64,000 nucleotides of DNA from Jacaranda mimosifolia (Eukaryota > Streptophyta > Magnoliopsida > Lamiales > Bignoniaceae), in the NCBI GenBank assembly GCA_018894105.1, contig CM032129.1:32815468-32879467 (forward strand), written 5' to 3'. The notes beneath the pieces were generated by a model that was given only the letters and a program-made list of their open reading frames with translations, was not told the DNA's origin and ran no database searches. Below are positions 33,367 through 43,100 of the stretch, piece by piece. Position numbers and translations under genes: made by a program. The number at the start of each line of letters is the position of its first letter. The first letter of the stretch is position 1.

Positions 33367-34822
33367 ATGAGAAGGACTCTTTGGGTTTTCCTGAATCTTT
33401 TGGCCGTCGAACATTTTCTGGGTATTTTTCTTCTAATTCTCCTTCCAATTTCTTGCAACTCTTATAAGTTTTCTTTTGATTTGAGCAAAATTTTGCCTAA
33501 CTTTTCTTCATGGGTTTTCTTGTATTGTGTAAAAGGTTCAGTCTTTGCAGCAAAATCTATGGTCCAAAAGAAGGCAGAAGCAGCCCTTCCAGTTACAGCT
33601 CTATCGCCTCCAGAAGGCAACACCACGTTCCTCGTCGGCACAACTTGGTGTGTGGCTCGGCCCGGTGTCTCCCGAGCTGATTTGAAGATTGCATTGGACT
33701 GGGCTTGTGGGTTTGGTAAAGCAGATTGCGGGCCGTTACAATCCGGGGGCCCGTGCTTTGAGCCCGATACACTGCTCTCCCATGCTTCCTATGCTTTCAA
33801 CAGCTATTACCAGCAAAATGGGAATTCTGATATTGCTTGCTTTTTTGGAGGGACTGCTGCTTTAACTCGAAATAATCCTAGTCAGTGTCATGTTGTCTAC
33901 AATCAGTAAATTACACTTAAATCAATTCCTTAAGGGCTAGTTTGGTTATATTTTTAAGTTATCTTATGATTATTTATCATATGATAATTTGTGTGACTTT
34001 TTATAATTGTGATATGATTTGGTTGGCATGATAAATTAACCTCCAAACTCCCATGTGTTTATTCATGCGGGTCGTGTTTATTGTCACTCCAACCAAACGA
34101 ATGATAAGGTGGGATAAAAACATTATATCCCATCTTATCATTCCAACCAAACTAGCCCTAATTATATGTTTGGATGATAATTAGATTCATCAAGATCAAT
34201 TGGATTGAGGTATTGTCCCATCGGATTACATTAGTGGGAATTTTGAGGAACTTTGATAGGTGAGAACGAAAACCAACTCATAAACGATTTCAAAATTCTC
34301 GATTCCAACTTTCACTCCCTCGATTAGAGGCTATAATAATATATATTTTGTACTGCATGTCTTAAAATATTTTATAAGTCGTTCTCTTTTTCTCAACCTT
34401 TGAGGCACATTTTTCGAAATGTCGAAGGAACTCGGCAAAATGACCCCGTAACTTCGGGAAAAGGGGTGTTCTCCTATCTTTTGATTAGGATTAAATCCCA
34501 CTAGTACCGATGGGACAATATCAATGCAATTTAAACCATTATATCTGGGATGGATCTGATCATTTATTACATTTATATATGTTGTTAAAGTTAAATTATA
34601 ATCTCTTTTACAGGTCATGGAAAATGTGTTTTTGCCTCATCAAGGTAAGTTAATGTTGCCAAATGGGCAAGAACTTGTCTCATTACATTCTCCACTTCTG
34701 ATGCTTGATTTCTCTGCAGGTCCATAAAATCTTCTGTTGCATCTTCATCTAAATACAGGACAAAGAGCATTTTGTGCAAGATTGATGTAATTCTTCTGCT
34801 TCTATACTTAGCAAGAAGATGA
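33367..34822 (+). CDS. X8-domain (carbohydrate-binding) cell-wall protein with a probable GPI-anchor tail
   Basis: Four exons: 33367..33421, 33536..33880, 34614..34644, 34720..34822, in agreeing phase, giving 177 residues. A signal peptide (1 to about 24) is followed by a linker and an X8 domain with cysteines at 57, 76, 83, 92, 120 and 138 (WCVARPG, DWACG, ADCGP, PCFEP, IACFFGGTA, HGKCVF). The last cysteine lies in the 31-nt third exon. A Ser-rich stretch, then DVILLLLYLA and a dibasic end resemble a GPI signal. X8 proteins such as plasmodesmata callose-binding proteins bind beta-1,3-glucan at the wall or plasma membrane. Reading through the second donor (A|gtcagt) gives a competing frame that stops at 33909 without the sixth cysteine. 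The first intron (114 nt) is stop-free and in frame, so retention would add 38 residues. Confidence 0.85.
33934..34158 (+). mobile_element. Tourist-like MITE in intron 2 of the X8 gene
   Basis: Perfect 14-bp terminal inverted repeats (gggctagtttggtt) with TAA at 33931..33933 and 34159..34161. 225 bp, with intact ends, so probably one of the youngest elements here. Confidence 0.88.
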
Positions 34823-35705
34823 TCATTCTGTTTCTGCTTATAAAGAGTGCCCAATGAGCTTCAATGGCTAATGAAAGTGGACAAGATGGAAGCTTAAAGT
34901 TGCTTAGAGCCTATTCTTTGTAAGCTTTTTTGGCTTAATTTGTATGCTTTGCTGTGTTGCTAGTTTAGGAATCCATGGGAATGTAAAATGTGATGTTTCT
35001 TTTTTCTTTCTATAGCTTTAACTATTCTAGTATACTTTTGCCCTCACATTCCCTCTATATCTTGTTGAACAATTAATGAATAAAGGACCATTTTTAGCTT
35101 TGTTAGTTTCACACTGACTATGTATAAGTATTGCTAGCAAGTATGAGTAAGAATTTATTGAAGATAAAAGAAGTAAAAAACTTAGATTAGGCTCCATGGC
35201 CTTTGTCCCCCGGTTTAAATTCTCGATTCCAATTTATATTCCATATTCTATTTCATCTTATGGATATATAACACGTGTATTAAATATTTTCTTATAAACA
35301 TAATTGATTGAAAATCAGATACACTTTGTATATGTACATTAAGTTGGTATAGGAGATAAAACACAGAGTGGAATAGAGAATTCAAAGTGTTTTGCCCATC
35401 CCTCACTATATTTTGGCCGAAGGTCTTTCTATAGACAAACTCTTAAAGGGTTGTCCTTGAGTGTCTTTGGGCTCTAGATTTTGAGATTGTGATGAAGTAC
35501 TTCCTTTTTTTCCCCCCACATGGACTTGTTTTGAGTAAAATTTTAGAATAGATTGATGCAACATATTCGATTCATTCAGATGAAATAATTCATTATTTTG
35601 GGTGGTCAACATGGGGATTTCTTGCTAAATGAATTAACTATGGTAGCTTGATTAAGTTCAAGCTTATTTGGCCCATTATTGGCATGAAGAATCAAATTAA
35701 AATAA
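34823..35705. other. 3' flank of the X8 gene and intergenic DNA
   Basis: 34823..35100 is probably the X8 3' UTR. 35207..35345 is the reverse-oriented third copy of the dispersed repeat at 2384. The remainder holds no gene I can support. Confidence 0.45.
35207..35345 (-). repeat. Dispersed repeat copy 3
   Basis: The reverse complement matches 2384..2515 through gtatctga, tttataagaaaatatttaat and ataagatgaaatag, with few changes. Confidence 0.55.
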
Positions 35706-36055
35706 GGGGGTGTTTGTGTAAGTTTATAAGTTCAAAAAATCTTGTAAAATGTTTGAAAGTTTATAAAATACCAAAAAGTGTTTAATAAATTTATTTGAAA
35801 AAGAGCTTATAAACTTATAAAATAAAATGAGGATCTTATAACTTTTTTAAAAAACGTAAGAAGTCCTTGACTTGTTTTTGAGATCTCAACAAATTTATTG
35901 AATTTTAATCGTATTAATTATAAAATTATCATTACTAATATTTACAAGCTCCAAAATTCTATTTTATTTAAACACTTTTAAATTTTAATTTTAAAAAATC
36001 TAACATCTTATAATTTCCAAAATCATCTTATAAAATTTTCGAATAAGTTAGTCCG
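35706..36055 (+). mobile_element. MITE-like element rich in CTTATAAG motifs, copy 2
   Basis: Aligns with 8265..8654 across its length (cttataaacttataaaa, tattaattataaaattatcattactaa). The left end is ggggtgtttgtgtaag and the right end is eroded. It ends about 150 bp upstream of the PSAK TATA box. Confidence 0.55.
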
Positions 36056-36104
36056 CAACTTCTAAATTCATCAATATCTTCCAATTTGACAACAAAGTTT
36101 CACA

Positions 36105-36235
36105 CATCCAAATCTTATCCAACTGGGATCACCCAATATCACTCTGCCATGTCAGCAACAAGTATCTAAGTGCATCCAAATCTGAGGCCACAACTCATCC
36201 TGTGGCTGTGGTATAAACCAGATTCACTCATTCTT
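36105..36235 (+). promoter_or_regulatory. PSAK proximal promoter
   Basis: A TATA-like gtataaac (36211..36218) lies about 115 bp before the PSAK ATG. Just upstream are cttatcc (a GATAA I-box on the other strand) and ccaatat (CCAAT-like). I-boxes are common in light-regulated nuclear photosynthesis genes. Assignment is by eye. Confidence 0.45.
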
Positions 36236-36331
36236 CCAAACTTAAAACACTACAACAGGATAGAATAATCAATAGGATTAAAGAAGGGAATAGATTTCCT
36301 TTTTTATTTTTCTGAGCAAAAATTAAGCAAG

Positions 36332-37939
36332 ATGGCCTCTGCTGTGATGACTTCCCTCCCACAGTTCAATGGGTTGAAGCCCCAAATAGCATCAGTTTCT
36401 CCTATCAAAGGCTTGGTTAGTTTTCTCTATCTATACTCAAGTAATAAACATCAATATCTCATAGTATATAGTCTGCTGATTTCTTTCTAAGGGTAAGTAT
36501 TTTTCCCCCTTTTGGCCAAATAGAACTAATCATATATGAGTGTACATAATTATCTGCCACTTTCTTGAAATGTGAATTAATATAAGTTTATTTAGGATGT
36601 ATTCTTTTGGCATATTTGCCTGTTTGGATTCATTTTCTGGAGGTATTTTCAATTTTTGGTGAAAATACATAGCGAAAAGTTAGTTAAAAAAGTATTTTTA
36701 AAAATGAAATTGTGTTTAGATGTATTGTTTAAAACTATAAGTTTATACAGGTGTGAAAATAAGATGTATTTGGATATTGGGTGTTTTTGTATTAAAAGGA
36801 AAAAAGTTTTTGAATTTGAAAAAATAATATTTTTGTGTGAATGATATTTGAGAAGTATTGAGAAGATAAAAAAGTATTTATAGGTAATAATAGGAGATAA
36901 ATAGGTATGAAAATGAAGAGAGAATATAAAAATGAATATTTTGAGAATGAAAATATATGAGAAAATGGTGTAGATATTGATAAATCTCTATTTTCAGTTT
37001 AAGAAGAAAATAAAAATGGGTGTAGAAAATGAAAACAAACGGGCGCTTAAGGGTGGATTTGGGCTAAAATCTCTATTGTTAAACTATGGGCTGGTTTACA
37101 AAAGTTTTTCTTTATACAAAAGTAAAAAAATACAATAAAAATTAAGAGTATTTGAAACTAACATTGAAAAATATAAAAAAAATTTGCCTCTCGTAATAAT
37201 TAGAGTAATTATGGACTCTATATATCAACACCATAGGGATGGCGAAGGGAAAGCCCCAATTGGTAGAAAAAGGTCTACAACTCTTTGGGGTTATCCAACA
37301 CTTGAATATAGTGAAAATTTAATTATTCGTCGCCATGGCAATTATGCGAATAAGTTAAATTTCTTTTTTCATCGTTGTAGAAAAAAAAAAGAAAAAAGAA
37401 AATAGGCGTAAATTGTGAAACGTTCACTGAAAAAAATATTTTTTTTTTACGTTCAGTCATGGCGAGCAACAGGAATTGAACTCGCATAACTTTTTTTCTA
37501 CTTAATTTAAAAATATGTATTAGGCTAATGTATGTGGCTCTTCAGGTTGCTGTTCAACCCATGAAGCGCAGGGGACAGGGAGCACTGGGCGCTCGCTGTG
37601 ACTTCATTGGCTCGCCTACAAATTTGGTACCAATTCTAACACACATATATAAATACATACAATCTTGATTTTATAGTAAATTTAACTTTTTTCCAAAATC
37701 AAATTATGCAGATAATGGTGACCTCCACGAGCCTGATGTTGTTCGCCGGACGTTTCGGGCTGGCTCCATCTGCGAACCGGAAGGCCACTGCTGGGCTGAA
37801 GCTGGAGGTGAGGGACTCGGGTCTGCAGACCGGTGACCCGGCTGGCTTCACTTTGGCGGATACATTGGCTTGTGGTGTGGTGGGTCATATAATTGGGGTT
37901 GGAGTTGTACTTGGGCTCAAGAACATTGGTGCTCTATAA
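36332..37939 (+). CDS. PSAK: Photosystem I reaction centre subunit PsaK, chloroplast precursor
   Basis: Three exons, 36332..36415, 37546..37626 and 37712..37939, all multiples of three, giving 130 residues. PsaK is a small thylakoid membrane subunit at the edge of photosystem I that helps bind LHCI. The N-terminus [17 protein letters not shown] is a plastid transit peptide. The mature part is expected near [15 protein letters not shown]. Two membrane helices (around [16 protein letters not shown] and [15 protein letters not shown]) flank the stromal loop [20 protein letters not shown]. The protein ends at NIGAL, a few residues shorter than the Arabidopsis form. Intron 1 (1130 bp) carries a Tourist-like MITE and a hAT-like element lies just 3' of the gene. 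Confidence 0.96.
36618..37046 (-). mobile_element. Tourist-like MITE, family 1, copy F, in PSAK intron 1
   Basis: The right end caaacgggcgc is followed by TTA/TAA, and the left end gcctgtttggatt is slightly diverged. The interior is the reverse of the family consensus but expanded to about 430 bp by extra gaagagagaat-like sequence. Confidence 0.68.
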
Positions 37940-38116
37940 ACGTTTTTTTGGGTCAATAATTTGTGAAGCATTTTGTTATTTTGAGTAAATTGGTGATAGC
38001 ATTATTATATCGATGAATCATGTATGTCGAGTGGTTATTTAGTCAAGTGGCATCACTTTTATACATATAAGTGTGAAGCTGAGAGTTTGAGCTTTAATGA
38101 ATTTTGGCATTTCTAT

Positions 38117-38570
38117 ATAGGCATGGCAATGGTTCTGTGTAATTCAGGCCCCACTTCGAATGAGGCGTGTTTTGAGCTAATTAAACGGGTTTCGGGGCGG
38201 GTACCAGGTCCAAAAATTCAAGACTCGGTTGGGTCCAGGGCGGGTTACAGATTTTACTAAATCTGCCCCGTTTAATAATAAATAATTAAATATATTAATA
38301 TATACATATAAATATTAGTTAAAACTTAAAATTTTAGGTTTTTTTGTCATGGAATCTTCATCCAAATTTGCCATTTCATGAACTAATTTTGGTTAGATTT
38401 CTTATTGCAATGAGTGAATCAAGTGGAAAACAGAGAAAAAAAAATCAAGTTAAATAGGTTAGACCCGCCGGCTTCGGGGCCAAATGGGAGGAGGGGCGGG
38501 TCTTAGTTACAGTGATTGCCATGCGGGGCGGGTCCCGGGTTCGGCCAAACCCTCGCCCGTTGCCATGCAT
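38117..38570. mobile_element. hAT-like non-autonomous element 3' of PSAK
   Basis: Ends aggcatggcaatgg and, in reverse, tgcatggcaacggg. 8-bp flanks atttctat and atttttat (38109..38116 and 38571..38578) differ at one base. GC-rich subterminal ggggcgggt words match the element at 25666. It begins 177 bp past the PSAK stop codon. Confidence 0.6.
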
Positions 38571-39070
38571 ATTTTTATAGACTAAGATATGAGAGACAGA
38601 CTGAAAGTGAGTATATCTTAAAGAACATAATTCGATCAAAGAAAAATAAAAATAATTTGAAGTCGGATAAAGGATTTATAAAATACGCAGTTAAATCTCC
38701 AATTTAAAAGGTATTAGTGCTTATCGTGGGATTGACCATCTGAAATCGAAGTTGAAGCTCTCACTTTATCAACGAGTCGATAACTGATGATTGTTGGTCA
38801 CGATGCGTACCAAAAAGCTCTAATAAAAATGAATATTTCACCTGGAGTTGTGACTTTTTCTTTTTTCTTTCTTTTTTAATGTTGCAGGTAAATAGAAATT
38901 CTTAATGTAATAATTTTGATATGGATTCAATTAAAGGAATTTCATTTAAAATGGAAACCATGTATAAAAGCCCAGTTTAGTATTTTAGTCATGCAAAATT
39001 GTCGGTTTAAAAGAAATACTTAAAATGGGTACAATCATAACAAAAATTAGAAAATGGGATCAATATGTTT

Positions 39071-39183
39071 TTATTTTATTTTATTTATACACATATACGT
39101 CAAGAGTCCGTTCGGGCTCGAATTCTTGACCCCCATATTATGTGGGAGACTTATACTATTGGGCCACATGCCACTCGGCAATA
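39071..39183 (-). mobile_element. Short tRNA-like SINE, copy 2
   Basis: A perfect 14-bp direct repeat GGATCAATATGTTT flanks it (39057..39070 and 39184..39197). On the minus strand it begins tattgccgagtggc, a tRNA-like A box, then aattcgagccc, a B box, and ends in an A-rich (AATAAA)n-type tail. At 113 bp it is very short and closely parallels 16287..16402. Confidence 0.85.
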
Positions 39184-39300
39184 GGATCAATATGTTTAAA
39201 AGAACATGCCTTCTAACATACTTAGTCAAATATTCGAATAAAAAAGATATTTAAAAACCAAAATGCTCCAATCCCCCATGCTATGAAAAGATTCCGTAAA

Positions 39301-39596
39301 GGGTCCGTTTGGTTTTATTTTTATTAATTTTAAAATATTGAAAAGTAATTGGTGAAAATAAGTTTGTATTTGGAAATATTATTAAAAAAGTGATAATTGT
39401 GTTAGTTTTAGTAGGTTGTAGGTTGAGAGAGATAAAAATAATAGAATAGAGAAAGAATATATATATGTTATTAAAGAGTGTATTTTGAAAATAAAAATAA
39501 AAATGATATGAGTGAATTTTTTTAAAAAGTGGTGTGTTATTTTTGAAAGAGTAAAAAATATAAAAATGAGCTTTGAAAATGAAACCAAATGGGCCC
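39301..39596 (+). mobile_element. Tourist-like MITE, family 2, copy D
   Basis: Left end gggtccgtttggtttta, right end aaaccaaatgggccc. TAA precedes it at 39298..39300; the right target site is eroded. The interior matches 21507..21848. Confidence 0.75.
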
Positions 39597-40185
39597 AGTA
39601 TGATACTCTCACTTCATCATGCATGAACTTTTTGAAGAAAAGAAATGAGTGAGACCAAATTTTAAAATTTTAAATTATTCTTCAATAACATAAAGAATGC
39701 ATATTATTATTTTTTGCAAAATATTTTTTTAAAAAATTTTACTGTTTATTTTAGTAAATATTAATTAAGCTCCAATTTTGATCTTTTATTATTTTTAATC
39801 CCTATAATTTTATATTATCTAAATTAAATTTCTGGGCCTGATGGAGAAGTTCCCTTTTAATTTTAGTTAATTCAATTGGCCCAACTACCATAATTGCGAT
39901 AGCGCCCGTACTTAGCCCCCAGCGGACGACGCCGTTTAACCCCTGGTATTAACCGGCTAAATTTCACTTTTGCCCTTCCATGTGTCTCCCTCTCCCGCGG
40001 GCGAACGCTACGACGCCGCTTTGCTCGCCACTCCCTCTCTGCATAAATTGCGCGGCATAGTTCTTCTGTCTGCTCCCACCAGTTTCAGCTGAGGCCTCTG
40101 CTCTCGCCGAGAACACAGAGTGAAGACTAGGGTTTTCAGGTCAGACCGAAAGAGGAAGAGCCATTGTATATAATCCCTAGAAAAA
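39597..40185. promoter_or_regulatory. DDB1 promoter and 5' leader
   Basis: AT-rich up to about 39890. From there to the ATG the DNA is distinctly GC-richer, and the pre-ATG stretch from about 40050 looks like a 5' UTR. No classical TATA box is convincing, which fits a housekeeping promoter. The start context is gaaaaaATGAG. Confidence 0.4.
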
Positions 40186-43100
40186 ATGAGTGTGTGGAAT
40201 TATGTGGTGACGGCTCACAAGCCGACGAACGTAACTCATTCTTGCGTCGGCAATTTCACCGGTCCTCAGGAGCTCAATCTCATCATTGCGTAAGTATAAT
40301 TTGCAATTCTCTCTCTCTCAGACACTTTTACGCATGGAGTAAAATGTGCAACCATTTTTTTCCCCTTAATTATTCTGTCTATCTGCATTGACCTTTTGAA
40401 ATTCTTTTGCTGTTTATCTTTTCCACGTTCCTGCTATTTCTGCAATTTCATTGTGGTTTATCAGTGGTGGGAGCTCGGATATCGGTTGTGTTTTTGGTAG
40501 GGGAATGTAGAAATAAAATGTAGAAGTTTTTTCTTTCTCGGTAAAGATCATTGTTGATAGTGAACACTAATTTTTTGTTGTTTTAGGATTGGTATTTGCT
40601 TTGATTTTGTGTCTGTAAATGTACTTGTGCCGTGACAATGGAATTCGATATTTTATGCAATTTTATCTTGATTTATTTAATTCATACTGTGGTGTCTGGG
40701 CTTACTATTCACTGATTGCGATCCATTTACAGAAAATGCACACGAATAGAGATCCATTTACTCACCCCCCAAGGTTTACAGGTACAGGATTCTAGTTAAA
40801 TATGACATTTACTGTGGAAGTAGTTTGCTTGCCTAGCTGAAGTTTTTCTTATAATAAATGAATTAAAATTTGATGGTACTTTATATTCTCCAGATTCATA
40901 TAACTGTTTCTGCTCTAAATTGTTCTTGCAAGTAAGCAGTTTTTTGTAGAAAATTATAAGTTAGTATGGCTAAAGAAAGCATGTGCTTTAGAAAGCTTTA
41001 GCTGTAACACTGGGCACTGAATCGTTGACTGGAATTATGACTTTCATTATGAAAACAGCAAATAGTTTTCTTGTGTAGTACTAGGTAGGCCTCCTTTGAC
41101 ATGACACTGTGACCTGGAATGTGAAAGGCATTCCAGCCACAATGTAATTTGTCATCCTGTGTGGTGTAACATTCTTGTCCACTAGCTGGGATGCCTGCAT
41201 ATAGAAGGTGCAAAGTATGAGTAACAGGATCAGGGAGATGGATTAGAACTTGAGAGAAGATGTATTCCACTCTTCAACCAACTGACAACTTCTCTTTCGT
41301 GCATCTAGATGCTAGGTAATGAATGTAGAAGTGGTGAAGAGCCTTAGTCAAGGCTGTGGAGGTTTGGGGATGGGGAGTGGTTGCAAGTGCTGGTAGGAGA
41401 AGAGATTATTGCAAAGATTAGTAAATAGATTTTTGCAGAGAAATTGAAGTGGGAGGGAGAAGGCAGGAGGCCCATGCTTGGGGGTATTTCTTATTCTAGG
41501 TTAATTCTGGGAGCTGCAACTCTAGAATGGGGACAGTACTGGGCTACTGGCTAAAATCATGATAGCTTAATTTCACCTAGAGTTGTTTTATCATGGATGT
41601 TCTGATGGAACCATATGTTTAATGAACTCTGATCTTTTCAGGCCATGTTGGATGTGCCAATATATGGGAGAATCGCCACACTTGAGCTTTTCCGCCCACA
41701 TGTGAGTACAAAAATGGGGATCTGAAACTTTGGTTTGTTGACAATCTTGTTGATTAATAACTTATAGTCTAATCCATTTTGTCCTCACATACTTCAAGAA
41801 TATTAAAGAAAAGGACATTGGTAACTTAATCTCTGACTAACTGGACAGGGAGAAGCTCAAGATCTGCTTTTCATCGCTACAGAAAGATATAAATTCTGTG
41901 TTTTGCAATGGGACGCTGAAGCTGCTGAGGTCATTACAAGGTCTGAGAGATATTTCTTTCAAAGTTTGAATGATTATCTGTGAGATTCTCTTATTCTTGT
42001 GTGCTTGTTGGTTGACACTCTGTTTCCACAAATTTCCTCACACATGGGTCTATCCCAATCACATGAGTCAGTGCTGATCCCTTGTGCACAACATACTGTG
42101 GATAATTGAATGTCCACATAGTTTCATGACCATGACGAGTCTCCCCTCAGTTGGCCAATGAGTTTGTCTGAAATAATTACTTAGAGAAGTCCAAATGAGG
42201 CCTTAGACCTAATGTTTCCTTTCAAGGTTATCTCATTGTTATTGGTGTTGATGTAATTATCTATTCTCACTTACCACTAAAATTTTTTTCCTTATTTTGT
42301 TGGGGCTGCTTCCACCGTTATTATAGGGCAATGGGGGATGTTTCAGATCGGATAGGTCGTCCCACAGACAATGGACAGGTGATTGAGTAATCTGGAAATA
42401 TTCATGTTGGCATGTGGATCTTGATTTGCCTATTTAAGAAATATAGCAAGTTCATTACTTTTTGCTATCTTTCTCTGTAGATTGGCATAATTGATCCAGA
42501 TTGCAGATTGATTGGTCTTCATCTATATGATGGATTATTCAAGGTATTGGTTCTAGCGCTATTTCCCAAACTCAGGAATTTCTCTTTTGTTTCTTTCTGA
42601 GTGTTTAAATTGAATATTTTACATTATTTTTTTCTCTACTATATTATGTTCATTTCTGTTTATTGATTAGGTCATACCGTTTGATAACAAAGGACAGCTC
42701 AAGGAGGCATTCAACATTAGGTGATTGTTTCCCATAGCAAACTCTAGTTATGTACTATGTTGAAAGTAAAGTGGAGCCTTCTTATTCCTGAAAAAATGTT
42801 TGGTGTTGTAGTGCAGATGGTATTGTTACCTGATGAATAGCTGAGTGTAACTGTTTATTCCTTTGTATTTTAGTTGAAGTTCCTTCCTTTACACAGCTGA
42901 TGCTTGTATGCTGATAGAAGACTCCTTTTTGTCTTTACGCTCAATGAATGAAAGAAATGCAGCCTGAATCTATATTAAAAACATAGAAATATATTTTTCA
43001 TTTTCAGTTAATTGCTCGATTGTAAATATTCCAATCCGTTAGATTGAAGTCTCATTGTCTCCCTATCTCTGTACATTGGATGTTGGAGCTTGTTGCATCC

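Noticed and set aside
33325..33909. Single-exon 194-codon reading of the X8 gene
   Set aside because: It starts upstream of the signal-peptide ATG, includes a T-rich in-frame intron and ends before the sixth conserved cysteine; the four-exon model fits the family.
37184..37405. 73-codon frame in PSAK intron 1
   Set aside because: No recognisable domain; it lies between well-supported PSAK exons 1 and 2.
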